A stretch of 64,000 nt of DNA, from assembly GCF_004378255.1 (NCBI RefSeq), contig NZ_SNQG01000008.1, forward strand, positions 124,001-188,000, given 5' to 3'. Origin of the DNA: Mucilaginibacter phyllosphaerae (GTDB lineage: Bacteria > Bacteroidota > Bacteroidia > Sphingobacteriales > Sphingobacteriaceae). Shown here piece after piece: positions 1 to 9,413 of the stretch. Made by a program: the position numbers and the translations under genes. A model generated the notes under the pieces. It searched no databases. It saw only the letters and a list, made by a program, of their open reading frames with translations, and was not told the DNA's origin. How positions within the stretch are numbered: the stretch's first letter is position 1; every line of letters starts with the position of its first letter.

Positions 1-2
1 AC

Positions 3-683
3 GGCCGTGCCATTGCACCGCGTGTAGCCGTGCAGTTAAAGGCGGGCCTTGTTTCGGGCGCACTATCATCTCCGGATATGAGTGATGGATTTGTGGTAAA
101 AAAATCGGCTTTCTCTGGTAAAGCTTTTGCATTTGTAAACGTTACCAGCCAGGTTAAAGTAGTGATGCTTGCTCCAAACAGCTTCCCGCTGGTTAAAGGC
201 GAAGGGAGTGCAGTTATTGAAAATTTAACGGTAGCTTTTGATGAAAAAGATTTTGGCGTAACAGTACAATCCGTTGATCAGATCACCGGAGAAATTCCGC
301 TGTCTGATGCAGAACTGGTAGTATCTGGCGGCCGTGGTATGAAAGGCCCCGAAAACTGGGGGCTGATTGAAGGCCTGGCAAAAGAGCTTGGTGCAGCAAC
401 GGCCTGTTCGCGCCCGGTTGCAGATGCCCATTGGAGGCCTCATCACGAGCATGTTGGCCAAACCGGCGGTACCGTGCGGCCCAATTTATATATTGCGGCA
501 GGTATTTCGGGCGCCATACAGCATCTGGCCGGGGTAAGCGGTTCTAAAACCATTGTGGTGATCAACAAAGACCCCGAGGCGCCATTTTTTAAAGCAGCAA
601 ATTACGGTGTGGTAGGTGATGTAATGGAAGTTTTGCCGCGCCTTACCGAAGCTGTAAAGAAATTTAAAGCACAACAGCATTAA
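3..683 (+). CDS. etfA: Electron transfer flavoprotein alpha subunit, 5' truncated
   Basis: EtfA forms a heterodimer with EtfB and carries electrons from acyl-CoA dehydrogenases to the quinone pool. The reading frame is open to the left edge of the window, so the true start lies upstream; an internal GTG at 30 is not the start. The visible part holds the C-terminal FAD-binding domain: a glycine-rich SGGRGMKGPENW segment, then TACSRPVADAHW, GQTGGTVRPNLYIAAGISGA and the closing INKDPEAPFFKAANYGVVGD region, all characteristic of EtfA. It lies 4 bp before a thioesterase gene and at the head of a beta-oxidation block, which fits its role as electron acceptor for the acyl-CoA dehydrogenase at 5744. 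etfB is expected just upstream, outside the window. Confidence 0.95.
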   Translation, partial: GRAIAPRVAVQLKAGLVSGALSSPDMSDGFVVKKSAFSGKAFAFVNVTSQVKVVMLAPNSFPLVKGEGSAVIENLTVAFDEKDFGVTVQSVDQITGEIPLSDAELVVSGGRGMKGPENWGLIEGLAKELGAATACSRPVADAHWRPHHEHVGQTGGTVRPNLYIAAGISGAIQHLAGVSGSKTIVVINKDPEAPFFKAANYGVVGDVMEVLPRLTEAVKKFKAQQH

Positions 684-687
684 TACT

Positions 688-1137
688 ATGCATATATATT
701 ATGAGGGCCAGGTACTGTGGTCGCAGATAGATGCTAACCAGCATATGCGGCATTCGGCATATGCAGATGTAGCCGCACAGGCCCGGCTAAATATGCTGGG
801 TGGGGTAGGCCTTAACCCTGTTAAACTGTTTGAATACCGGGTTGGCCCCGTGTTGTTCAAGGAAGAACTTTTTTATCTGCGCGAAATTGCGCTTGGCGAA
901 CTTATTAAGGTTAGCTGCCAGGTTAGCCGGTCAAGGGCTGATGGTTCAAGATGGTCTATCCGGCATGAAATATTCCGTGCCGATGGGGTTAAGGCGGCCC
1001 TGATAAACGCCGACGGCGCCTGGATAGATATGGATAAGCGCAGGCTTACACTATTGCCACCAGAACTGGGCAACCTGTTTGCACATGCGCCCTTGAGCGA
1101 TGATTATACCGAGGATATACCCAATTCAAAACAATAA
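688..1137 (+). CDS. Acyl-CoA thioesterase, 4HBT hot-dog family
   Basis: A 149-residue single-domain hot-dog protein of the 4-hydroxybenzoyl-CoA thioesterase-like family, predicted to hydrolyse acyl-CoA thioesters in the cytoplasm. Near the N-terminus, WSQIDANQHMRHSAYADVA matches the family pattern in which an Asp followed by N-x-H-x-x-H-x-x-Y opens the active-site helix; length is normal for the family. Its ATG is 4 bp after the etfA stop and it is followed 6 bp later by the acyl-CoA-binding protein gene, so the three are almost certainly co-transcribed. The true acyl substrate cannot be told from sequence; release of free fatty acid or recycling of CoA during beta-oxidation is an inference from context. 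Confidence 0.8.
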   Translation: MHIYYEGQVLWSQIDANQHMRHSAYADVAAQARLNMLGGVGLNPVKLFEYRVGPVLFKEELFYLREIALGELIKVSCQVSRSRADGSRWSIRHEIFRADGVKAALINADGAWIDMDKRRLTLLPPELGNLFAHAPLSDDYTEDIPNSKQ

Positions 1138-1143
1138 TTTACC

Positions 1144-1407
1144 ATGAGTTTAAAAGAAAGCTTTGAAATAGCCGTTGCAGAAAGCAAGCAATTAGCAAAA
1201 CGCCCCGATGATGATACGCTGCTAAAAATATATAGCCTGTATAAACAGGCAACAGAAGGCGATATACCGGCTGATACACCCGCCCCCGGGATGTTTGATT
1301 TTGTGAATAAGGCTAAACAGGATGCCTGGAAGAAACTAACCGGTACAAGTGCAGATGAGGCGATGGAGCAATACATCAGCACCATAAATGCCTTAAAAAC
1401 AGTTTAG
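1144..1407 (+). CDS. Acyl-CoA-binding protein (ACBP family)
   Basis: An 87-residue protein that matches the acyl-CoA-binding protein fold: a four-helix bundle that holds long-chain acyl-CoA in the cytosol. Family marks visible are the LLKIYSLYKQATEGD segment, which holds the conserved Y-x-x-Y/K-Q-A-T-x-G-D signature, and KAKQDAWKKLTGTSADEAM, holding the conserved K-x-D/x-A-W motif. Length equals that of free-standing ACBPs in eukaryotes. ACBP is widespread in eukaryotes and only patchy in bacteria, but is seen in Bacteroidota. Position between a thioesterase and beta-oxidation genes supports a role in buffering or delivering acyl-CoA to the pathway. Confidence 0.93.
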   Translation: MSLKESFEIAVAESKQLAKRPDDDTLLKIYSLYKQATEGDIPADTPAPGMFDFVNKAKQDAWKKLTGTSADEAMEQYISTINALKTV

Positions 1408-1649
1408 CTTATTAAGCCGCATTTTACGAATAACCGAACTTTTGACAAATCATTCCGATATATAGCCCTTTGTTATGCATGCATAATCAGGATATTTGTT
1501 ATAATAAACCAATACTAATTATTTACCGGCCAAACTGTTAATCTTTCTTTGTTTCAAAATTCAGTTTATACTGTCGGGGAAAATGCATTACCTGCGCTGC
1601 TTTACTGTTTTTTAAAGATGATAAACTGTGCGGACATAACATTTAAGCC

Positions 1650-2105
1650 ATGCCTGTTTTCAAAAAAAAATTAACGCGGTTAGTCCTTATCCTTTTTATC
1701 GCAACTACAGCTTGTTTTACCGCAAAAGCACAGAGCCATAAAGACCAGATAGAAGGTTTATGGTATAACCAGGAGAGAACCGGGAAAGTAGAGATTTCCA
1801 AAGGTGCAGATGGCAAATTTTATGGAAAGGTAGTGTGGTTGAAAGAGCCCTTAAAAAACGGCAAGCCCAAGGTTGATGAATTAAACAGCGATGAAAAGCT
1901 GCGCAGCCGGCCGCGGCTGGGTTTACCGGTACTGGCCGGGTTTGAAAAAGATGGCGACAAATATACGAACGGCACTATTTACGACCCTAACAACGGTAAA
2001 ACCTATAGCTGCAAAATGACTTACAAAGGCAATAAGCTGGATATCAGGGGATACATCGGTATCTCGTTATTTGGCCGTACAACCACCTTTACAAGGGCAG
2101 AATAG
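1650..2105 (+). CDS. Secreted DUF2147 family protein
   Basis: A 151-residue protein with an N-terminal signal peptide (basic KKKLTR, hydrophobic stretch, cleavage near AKA-QSH at about residue 27) followed by a DUF2147 domain. The domain opens with DQIEGLWYNQERTGKVEI and includes LKNGKPKVDELN and IYDPNNGKTYSCKM, a lipocalin-like beta-rich family with no assigned reaction. It is probably periplasmic or surface exposed. It sits 40 bp before the fused beta-oxidation gene; a link to lipid handling is suggested only by that position. The 242 bp upstream gap (1408-1649) is the likely promoter region for this and the following genes, though no clear consensus promoter was found there. Confidence 0.85.
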   Translation: MPVFKKKLTRLVLILFIATTACFTAKAQSHKDQIEGLWYNQERTGKVEISKGADGKFYGKVVWLKEPLKNGKPKVDELNSDEKLRSRPRLGLPVLAGFEKDGDKYTNGTIYDPNNGKTYSCKMTYKGNKLDIRGYIGISLFGRTTTFTRAE

Positions 2106-2144
2106 TTTTCACATAAAATCATAAAAAAATATAAGCATAGCATC

Positions 2145-4517
2145 ATGAATGCAAAAAGAGTAATAAAAAAGGTTGCTGTACTGGGCTCTGGTGTAATGGG
2201 CAGCCGCATAGCCTGCCATTTTGCCAATATTGGCCTGCAGGCACTGCTGCTGGATATTGTACCTAAAGATGCTGTTGCAGGCGCCAGGAATAAACTGGTG
2301 AATGATGCCCTTGCCGCAGCCTTAAAATCAAGCCCTTCGCCTATTTATAATAAAACGTTAGCCAAAAATATCACTACCGGTAACTTTGAGGATGATATGC
2401 CGAAGATTGCCGGTTATGACTGGATAATTGAAGTAGTGGTTGAGCGGCTGGACATCAAAAAACTGGTTTTTGACCAGGTTGAAAAGTACCGAACCCCCGG
2501 TACTTTAATTACTTCTAATACATCGGGGATCCCTATCCACTTAATGGCCGAAGGGCGCAGCGATGATTTTAAAAAGCATTTTTGCGGGAGTCATTTTTTT
2601 AACCCGCCCCGGTATTTAAAACTGCTGGAAATTATCCCTGCGGCTGATACCCTGCCAGAGGTGACAGACTTTTTACTACACTTTGGCGAAAAATATTTAG
2701 GCAAAACTACCGTGCTTGCTAAAGATACCCCCGCGTTTATTGGTAACCGCATCGGGGTGTTCAGCATCATGAGCATTTTGCATTATGCCGATAAAACAGG
2801 CATCAGTATTGAAGAAGTTGATAAATTAACAGGCCCGGTTATCGGCCATCCAAAATCGGCCACCTTCCGCACCAGCGATGTGGTGGGTATTGATACGATG
2901 GTGCATGTGGCTAACGGCCTTAGCCAGGGTGTGCCCGATGACGAAGCCGGTCACCTGTTTCAGATACCGGGATTTGTGACCAAAATGGTAGCCAATAACT
3001 GGCTGGGCAGTAAAAGCGGACAAGGCTTTTATAAAAAAGATAAGGTAAACGGTGCTAACGTGTTTTCTACCCTGGATCTGAAAACGCTGGAATATCAACC
3101 TTCCAAAAAAGTAAAGTTCGCATCGCTGGAAACCACCAAAACCATTGAGAGCCTTAGCGACAGGATGAAGGTGCTGTTTGCAGCTAAAGATAAAGCGGGG
3201 GATTTTTACCGCGCTATATTTTATCAGCTGTTTGCCTACTCCAGCAACCGTATCCCCGAAATTACAAACGACCTTTATAAAATAGATGCCGCCATGAATG
3301 CCGGCTTCGGCTGGGAAACCGGCCCGTTCGAGAAATGGGATGCACTGGGCGTTGCAGACACTCTGAAAGCCATGGAAGCAGACGGCCATAAGCCTGCGCA
3401 ATGGGTTTATGATATGCTGGCTGCCGGTGCATCATCTTTTTACAAAATTGAAGATGGCAAGCGCTTGTACTATGATATTCCTTCTAAAAGCTACAAGATC
3501 ATTCCCGGTACCGAAGAGTTTATCCTGCTGGATAACATTCGTGCCGCAAATACTATTTGGAAGAACAGCGGCACCACCATTACCGATCTGGGCGATGGCA
3601 TCATTAACCTGGAATTTCATACTAAAATGAACACCATTGGCGGCGAGGTGATAGAAGGCATCAACAAAGCCATTACCCTGGCAGAGCAGAACTATAAAGG
3701 CCTGGTGATATCTAACGAAGGTGCCAACTTTAGCGCAGGCGCCAACGTGGGTATGATATTTATGATGGCGGTTGAGCAGGAATTTGATGAACTGAATATG
3801 GTGATCAAAGCATTCCAGAATACCATGATGCGCATTCGCTATTCTTCTATCCCGGTTATTGCGGCGCCTCATCAAATGGCTTTGGGCGGCGGGTGCGAAC
3901 TTTGCCTGCATGCAGATAAGGTTGTTGCACATGCCGAACTGTACATGGGCCTGGTAGAATTTGGCGTAGGCCTTATACCCGGCGGTGGCGGCACTAAAGA
4001 GTTTGCACTGCGCCTGAGCGACGAGCTGCAGGATGGTGATATAGAGATGAACAACTTCCGCGACAGGTTCCTCACTATCGGCCAGGCCAAAGTATCCACC
4101 TCTGCGCAGGAAGCTTTTGAGCTGGGATACCTTAAAAAGGGCCGTGATATGGTGGTGATATCGCGTAACAGGCTCTTGGCCGAAGCTAAAAAGCAATGCC
4201 TGTTATTGGCCGATGAAGGGTACACGCAACCGGTTCAGCGTAAAGATATCCGGGTGTTGGGTAAAGCGGCGCTGGGCTTAGGCTATGTTGGCGCCAATAC
4301 CATGTTCAGTGGCAATTACATCAGCGAGCACGATGTAAAGATCTCGCAGAAGCTGGCCTATGTAATGGCCGGTGCCGACCTTTCGCAACCAACACTGGTA
4401 AGCGAAGAATACCTGTTAAACCTGGAGCGGGAGGCGTTTTTACAGCTTTGCGCCGAGCGAAAAACGCTGGAACGTATCCAGTCGATCTTAACAGGCGGTA
4501 AAGTATTAAGAAACTAA
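2145..4517 (+). CDS. 3-hydroxyacyl-CoA dehydrogenase/enoyl-CoA hydratase fusion (FadN type)
   Basis: A 790-residue bifunctional beta-oxidation enzyme: hydration of 2-enoyl-CoA, then NAD-dependent oxidation of 3-hydroxyacyl-CoA. Domain order is dehydrogenase first, hydratase last, as in Bacillus FadN and opposite to E. coli FadB. The N-terminal Rossmann motif is GSGVMGS (14-20), the dehydrogenase His lies in GSHFFNPPRY (His150), and C-terminal dehydrogenase lobes follow to about residue 430. The crotonase domain occupies roughly 490-700, with both catalytic glutamates present: Glu585 in GGGCEL and Glu605 in LVEFG, plus the oxyanion segment NFSAGAN. Thiolase follows 20 bp downstream, the usual partner. 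Confidence in the function is high. Confidence 0.95.
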   Translation: MNAKRVIKKVAVLGSGVMGSRIACHFANIGLQALLLDIVPKDAVAGARNKLVNDALAAALKSSPSPIYNKTLAKNITTGNFEDDMPKIAGYDWIIEVVVERLDIKKLVFDQVEKYRTPGTLITSNTSGIPIHLMAEGRSDDFKKHFCGSHFFNPPRYLKLLEIIPAADTLPEVTDFLLHFGEKYLGKTTVLAKDTPAFIGNRIGVFSIMSILHYADKTGISIEEVDKLTGPVIGHPKSATFRTSDVVGIDTMVHVANGLSQGVPDDEAGHLFQIPGFVTKMVANNWLGSKSGQGFYKKDKVNGANVFSTLDLKTLEYQPSKKVKFASLETTKTIESLSDRMKVLFAAKDKAGDFYRAIFYQLFAYSSNRIPEITNDLYKIDAAMNAGFGWETGPFEKWDALGVADTLKAMEADGHKPAQWVYDMLAAGASSFYKIEDGKRLYYDIPSKSYKIIPGTEEFILLDNIRAANTIWKNSGTTITDLGDGIINLEFHTKMNTIGGEVIEGINKAITLAEQNYKGLVISNEGANFSAGANVGMIFMMAVEQEFDELNMVIKAFQNTMMRIRYSSIPVIAAPHQMALGGGCELCLHADKVVAHAELYMGLVEFGVGLIPGGGGTKEFALRLSDELQDGDIEMNNFRDRFLTIGQAKVSTSAQEAFELGYLKKGRDMVVISRNRLLAEAKKQCLLLADEGYTQPVQRKDIRVLGKAALGLGYVGANTMFSGNYISEHDVKISQKLAYVMAGADLSQPTLVSEEYLLNLEREAFLQLCAERKTLERIQSILTGGKVLRN

Positions 4518-4537
4518 CATTAACTACTAACAAAACC

Positions 4538-5716
4538 ATGAACGCATATATAGTAGCAGCAAGCCGCAGTGCAGTAGGTAAGGCAAACCGCGGGGGCTTC
4601 AGGTTTACCCGGCCCGATACGCTGGCTGCCGATGTAATAAAACACTTAATGGCCAGTGTGCCCAACGTAGATAAAGAACATGTTGAGGATGTGATTGTAG
4701 GCAACGCTACGCCCGAGGCCGAGCAGGGGCTGAACGTTGGGCGGTTAATTTCGCTAATGGCCTTAGATACGGATAAGGTGCCGGGTATGACCGTTAACCG
4801 TTATTGCGCATCGGGCTTGGAAACCATAGCCATTGCCTCCTCTAAAGTGCACAGCGGCATGGCCGATTGCATTATTGCCGGCGGCGTAGAAAGCATGAGC
4901 CTTTTACCCATGGGCGGCTGGCGTATTGTACCCAATGCAGATGTAGCGCTTACCCATCCCGATTATTACTGGGGTATGGGTCTGACGGCAGAAGCGGTAG
5001 CCAAAGAATTTAACATCAGCCGCGAGGATCAGGATCAGTTTGCGTATCAATCGCACCAAAAAGCGATCAGAGCGATTGCAGGAGGTGCTTTTAAAAGCCA
5101 GATAGTGCCGGTTACAGTATCCGAAACTTATGTGGATGAAAGCGGCAAAAGAAAGAAAAGAGATTTTACGGTAGATACAGACGAAGGCCCCCGTGCCGAT
5201 ACTTCTATAGAAGCACTGGCTAAGTTAAAACCGGTATTTGATGCCCGCGGTTTGGTTACTGCAGGCAATTCATCCCAAACCAGCGATGGGGCTGCTTTTG
5301 TAATGATCGTGAGCGAAAGGTTCATGAAACAGCATAATTTAACGCCAATAGCACGGCTGGTCAGCTATTCGGTGGTGGGCGTGCCGCCGCGTATTATGGG
5401 CATAGGCCCCTTATACGCCATACCCGAAGTGTTGAAAAAAGGCGGGTTAAAACAAGATGATATGGACCTGATAGAACTGAACGAGGCCTTTGCTTCGCAG
5501 TCGTTAGCCATCATCAGGGGCCTGGGCCTAAACCCCGATCTGGTAAACATAAATGGTGGCGCTATAGCCTTAGGCCATCCGCTGGGCTGCACCGGCACCA
5601 AGCTTTCGGTACAACTATTTGATGAATTGAAGCAGCGGGATAAAAAATATGGCATGGTTACCATGTGCGTAGGCACAGGCCAGGGTGCCGCAGGCATTTT
5701 TGAACTATTAAATTAA
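4538..5716 (+). CDS. fadA: Acetyl-CoA C-acyltransferase (3-ketoacyl-CoA thiolase)
   Basis: A 392-residue thiolase that cleaves 3-ketoacyl-CoA with CoA to acetyl-CoA and a shortened acyl-CoA. Visible active-site residues are the nucleophilic Cys90 in VNRYCASGLE, the His in INGGAIALGHPLGCTG, and the second Cys in TMCVGTGQGAA near the C-terminus; the NEAFASQS motif is also present. Length is standard for the degradative thiolase family. It starts 20 bp after the HAD-ECH fusion gene and 27 bp before the acyl-CoA dehydrogenase gene, an order typical of Bacteroidota fad operons, which favours degradation over acetoacetyl-CoA biosynthesis. Confidence 0.95.
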   Translation: MNAYIVAASRSAVGKANRGGFRFTRPDTLAADVIKHLMASVPNVDKEHVEDVIVGNATPEAEQGLNVGRLISLMALDTDKVPGMTVNRYCASGLETIAIASSKVHSGMADCIIAGGVESMSLLPMGGWRIVPNADVALTHPDYYWGMGLTAEAVAKEFNISREDQDQFAYQSHQKAIRAIAGGAFKSQIVPVTVSETYVDESGKRKKRDFTVDTDEGPRADTSIEALAKLKPVFDARGLVTAGNSSQTSDGAAFVMIVSERFMKQHNLTPIARLVSYSVVGVPPRIMGIGPLYAIPEVLKKGGLKQDDMDLIELNEAFASQSLAIIRGLGLNPDLVNINGGAIALGHPLGCTGTKLSVQLFDELKQRDKKYGMVTMCVGTGQGAAGIFELLN

Positions 5717-5743
5717 CATCAAAAACATTAACTCCATAGAATT

Positions 5744-7537
5744 ATGAGCACTGCAACAGAAAATAAGCATTTAAAAGGTGGTGAGTTTTTAATAAAAACC
5801 ACCGATGCCGCAGATGTATTTATTCCCGAAAACTGGGATGAAGAGCAATTGATGATTGCACAAACCTGCCAGGAGTTTGTAGAGCAAAAGGTTGTACCCG
5901 CTATAGATCGTATAGACAAGCAGGAAGAAGGGCTGATGGTAAGCCTGATAGACCAGGCCGGCGAGTTGGGGATCCTGAGCGTATCCATTCCCGAAGAGTA
6001 CGGCGGCTTTGGTAAAGATTTCCCTACGGCTATGCTCATCAGCGAAAAAACCGGGCCGGGGGCGTCTTTTTCTGTAGCCGTAATGGCGCATACCGGCATT
6101 GGCACCCTGCCTATACTTTATTACGGTAACGAAGAACAAAAAAACAAGTATATCCCCAAGTTGGGGAGCGGCGAATGGAAGGGTGCCTATTGCCTTACAG
6201 AGCCGGGTGCAGGCTCTGATGCTAACTCGGGCAAAACACGCGCAACGTTATCTGCAGATGGTAAGCATTACCTGATCAATGGCCAAAAAATGTGGATCAC
6301 CAATGCCGGCTTTGCAGATATTTTTACTGTTTTCGCCAAGATAGATAACGACGAAAATCTGAGCGCCTTTATTGTGGAAAAAGGGTTTGAAGGGTTATCG
6401 CTAAACCCAGAAGAGCATAAAATGGGTATCAAGGGAAGTTCTACCCGACAGGTATTTTTTAACGATTGCCAGGTGCCGGTAGAAAATTTACTATCTGAAC
6501 GGGGCAACGGTTTTAAAATAGCGGTAAACATCTTAAACCTGGGGCGTATTAAATTGGGCGGAGCCGCATTGGGCGCTTCAAAATCAGTTATTACCAATGC
6601 GATACGTTATGCCAATGAGCGCGAACAGTTTGGGCGGCCTATTGCCAAATATGGCGCTATCCGCTATAAACTGGCCGAGCAGGCTATCCGCACGTATGCA
6701 ACCGAGGCTGCCATGTACCGTGCCAGTCAAAACATAGAGGATGCCATTAGTAACCTGATAGAGAACGGCATGGAAGCTTCAAAAGCCAAATTAAAAGGTA
6801 CCGAACTTTTTGCGATAGAAGCTGCCATTATAAAAGTACATGCATCAGAAGCATTGGATTATGTGGTGGATGAAGGTGTACAGATCTACGGCGGGATGGG
6901 CTACAGCGCCGAAGCGCCGATGGACCGCGCTTACCGCGACAGCCGGATCAACCGCATTTTTGAAGGCACCAATGAGATCAACCGTATGCTTACGGTTGAT
7001 ATGATCCTGAAACGTGCGATGAAAGGCGAGCTGGACCTGATGGGCCCGGCAGAAAGCGTGGCTAAAGAGCTGATGTCTATTCCTGATTTTAATACCGAAG
7101 AAGAAACGCTGTTTGAGAAGGAAAAAAAATATGTGGCCAATTTTAAAAAAGCCGTTTTATTGATAGCAGGTGCCGCCGTACAGAAATTAATGACCAGCCT
7201 GGCAAAAGAACAGGAAGTATTAATGTACCTGGCAGATATGGTGATTGAAACTTATGTGAGCGAATCTGTACAGCTGCGGGTAGAAAAACTGGCCGGCCAG
7301 CGTGGCGAAGCTGCCATACAGGACCAGATAGATATGATGCAGGTTTACATCAGAGACTCGGCCGATAAGATCTTTAAAGCAGGTAAGGAGGCGCTGAATT
7401 CGTTTGCAGAAGGCGATGAGCGCCGAATGATCATGACAGGTTTAAAGCGTTATACCAAAACCGAGGATCTGAACGCCACGGCTGCGCGCCGGCGTGTTGC
7501 CGCAAAACTGATAGACAATAACAAATACTGCTTTTAA
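5744..7537 (+). CDS. Acyl-CoA dehydrogenase, long form
   Basis: A 597-residue FAD-dependent acyl-CoA dehydrogenase that makes trans-2-enoyl-CoA and passes electrons to ETF. The core (residues about 30-420) has the N-terminal helical domain, the middle domain with AYCLTEPGAGSDANS and MWITNAGFAD, and the C-terminal domain with VQIYGGMGYSAEAPMDRAYRD and RIFEGTNEI, the latter holding the catalytic Glu. A further ~170-residue helical tail follows, as in VLCAD-like and other long Bacteroidota enzymes. The partner EtfA is encoded at the start of the same block. Chain-length preference cannot be read from sequence. Confidence 0.93.
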   Translation: MSTATENKHLKGGEFLIKTTDAADVFIPENWDEEQLMIAQTCQEFVEQKVVPAIDRIDKQEEGLMVSLIDQAGELGILSVSIPEEYGGFGKDFPTAMLISEKTGPGASFSVAVMAHTGIGTLPILYYGNEEQKNKYIPKLGSGEWKGAYCLTEPGAGSDANSGKTRATLSADGKHYLINGQKMWITNAGFADIFTVFAKIDNDENLSAFIVEKGFEGLSLNPEEHKMGIKGSSTRQVFFNDCQVPVENLLSERGNGFKIAVNILNLGRIKLGGAALGASKSVITNAIRYANEREQFGRPIAKYGAIRYKLAEQAIRTYATEAAMYRASQNIEDAISNLIENGMEASKAKLKGTELFAIEAAIIKVHASEALDYVVDEGVQIYGGMGYSAEAPMDRAYRDSRINRIFEGTNEINRMLTVDMILKRAMKGELDLMGPAESVAKELMSIPDFNTEEETLFEKEKKYVANFKKAVLLIAGAAVQKLMTSLAKEQEVLMYLADMVIETYVSESVQLRVEKLAGQRGEAAIQDQIDMMQVYIRDSADKIFKAGKEALNSFAEGDERRMIMTGLKRYTKTEDLNATAARRRVAAKLIDNNKYCF

Positions 7538-7566
7538 TTTATAACTGATCCTTAAAACAAGTTACC

Positions 7567-9378
7567 ATGAAAAATGCAGCCCGGTTATTTGATTGTATGG
7601 CTATCCAGGCCCAAAGCCCGCAGGCAAATTTTTTAAATGCCAAGGTAAATGGCGCCTGGGAGGCCTACAGTACTACGCAGATACATACACAGGTGTATCA
7701 ACTGGCTGCAGCTTTAATGGATATGGGTATATCTGCCGGCGATGGTACTACCGAGGGCCGCGATAAGGTAGGATTGATCAGCAACGGCAGGCCAGAATGG
7801 GTGATTGTGGATCTGGCGGTTCAGCTGATAGGTGCTATATTGGTGCCTTTATACCCCAATATAGCTTTAAAAGAGATTGAACAGATCTTAACCGAGGCCG
7901 AGGTTAAATGCATTTTTGTGAGTGATAAAGGCCTTTGCAGCAACGTAACTGCGGTGCAGGTAAAGGTACCCTCCTTAACCCATATCTTTTCGTTTGACCG
8001 GGTAGACGGCTGCACTAATTGGCAGGAGATCTTAAAACCGGTACCTAAAACCGGTATAGACAGGATAAATGAGATAAGCAATACTATTAAGGAGCAGGAT
8101 GTAACCACCATTATCTTTACATCCGGCACAACAGGCAGGCCAAAAGGCGTTATGCTTACGCATAAAAATATTGTGAACAATGTTACCGGTTCCAGCCAGG
8201 TTTTAACCCAGATCCCGTTAAATCACCAACGCGCCCTCAGCTTTTTACCGATGAACCACATTTTCGAAAAAATGTGCATGTATATCTATCTGTTCAATGG
8301 CTTTTCGGTTTACTTTGCCGAAAGTATGGATACCATCGGTGTAAATATGAAAGAGATAAAACCCGATATTTTTACTGCGGTACCACGCTTGCTGGAGAAG
8401 GTTTTTGAAAAAATAATGATAGAGGGCAACAAGCTGCAAGGGCTCAAAAGAAAGATCTTCAATTGGTCTATCGCACTTGCAGAGCAATTTGAAAACGCTG
8501 GTAAAGGCCCCTGGTTTAAACTACAGCTGGCCCTTGCCGATAAACTGGTTTACAGTAAATGGCGCGCAGCAATAGGCGGCGAAGTAAAGGCTATTGTTGT
8601 AGGCAGCTCGGCCTGCCCGGTTAGGCTGGCAAGAATTTTTACCGCAGCTAAAATGGTAGTATTAGAAGGTTACGGGTTAACAGAAACCTCGCCTGTAATT
8701 TCTGTTAACTATTACAATGCTACTAACAGAAGGTTTGGCACCGTAGGCAAACTCATAGCCGATGTGCAGGTTAAAATTGCCGACGACGGCGAAATTATAA
8801 CTAAGGGCCCAAGCGTAATGGTGGGCTATTATAAAAACAACGAGCTTACAGCCGAAGTACTACAGGACGGATGGTTCCATACCGGGGATATAGGTGCTTT
8901 TGATAATGATGGATTTTTAAAGATCACCGACAGGAAAAAAGAGATCTTTAAAACTTCGGGTGGCAAATATGTAGCACCTGTACCCATAGAGAACAGGATG
9001 AAGGAGAGCCCGCTGATTGAGCAGATGATGGTTGTTGGTGCCGAACGGAAATTCACCTCTGCGCTGATCGTCCCATCTTTTCCTAACCTTAAACTTTGGT
9101 GCGATCAAAATAAGATCATCTGCACATCCAATGAAACACTCCTGAAAGAACCGGCCATCATTGCCCAGTTCCAACTCATTATTGACGGTTTCAATACCGA
9201 ATTCAACCACGTGGAGCAGGTGAAAAAATTCACCCTGTTACCGCAGGAATGGACCATAGATGGCGGAGAACTTACCCCCACAGGTAAAATGAAACGCCGC
9301 ATTATAATGGAAAAATATAAAAACGAAATAGAAGAGATCTACGCCGGTAATATTAACGGCACTTTGGTTACACATTAA
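7567..9378 (+). CDS. Long-chain fatty acid--CoA ligase (AMP-forming)
   Basis: A 603-residue ANL-superfamily enzyme that activates fatty acids to acyl-CoA through an acyl-adenylate. The P-loop TIIFTSGTTGRPKGVMLTH lies near residues 178-196. It is followed by FLPMNHIFEK, the VLEGYGLTETSPV motif, GWFHTGDIGAFDNDGFL and the hinge region ITDRKKEIFKTSGGKYVAP, all typical of FACS/FadD15-type enzymes found in Bacteroidota. Length is normal. It lies 29 bp after the acyl-CoA dehydrogenase gene and would feed the whole pathway. It is a peripheral inner-membrane or cytosolic enzyme; no membrane segment is evident. Confidence 0.93.
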   Translation: MKNAARLFDCMAIQAQSPQANFLNAKVNGAWEAYSTTQIHTQVYQLAAALMDMGISAGDGTTEGRDKVGLISNGRPEWVIVDLAVQLIGAILVPLYPNIALKEIEQILTEAEVKCIFVSDKGLCSNVTAVQVKVPSLTHIFSFDRVDGCTNWQEILKPVPKTGIDRINEISNTIKEQDVTTIIFTSGTTGRPKGVMLTHKNIVNNVTGSSQVLTQIPLNHQRALSFLPMNHIFEKMCMYIYLFNGFSVYFAESMDTIGVNMKEIKPDIFTAVPRLLEKVFEKIMIEGNKLQGLKRKIFNWSIALAEQFENAGKGPWFKLQLALADKLVYSKWRAAIGGEVKAIVVGSSACPVRLARIFTAAKMVVLEGYGLTETSPVISVNYYNATNRRFGTVGKLIADVQVKIADDGEIITKGPSVMVGYYKNNELTAEVLQDGWFHTGDIGAFDNDGFLKITDRKKEIFKTSGGKYVAPVPIENRMKESPLIEQMMVVGAERKFTSALIVPSFPNLKLWCDQNKIICTSNETLLKEPAIIAQFQLIIDGFNTEFNHVEQVKKFTLLPQEWTIDGGELTPTGKMKRRIIMEKYKNEIEEIYAGNINGTLVTH

Positions 9379-9413
9379 GAGGCCAGTTTTAATATCTGAT
9401 ATAATTTACCTGT

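Noticed and set aside
2826..4225. Long minus-strand reading frames opposite the HAD-ECH fusion gene (up to 254 codons).
   Set aside because: They are antisense to a well-supported enzyme gene, have no recognisable domains and show the compositional look of a shadow frame.
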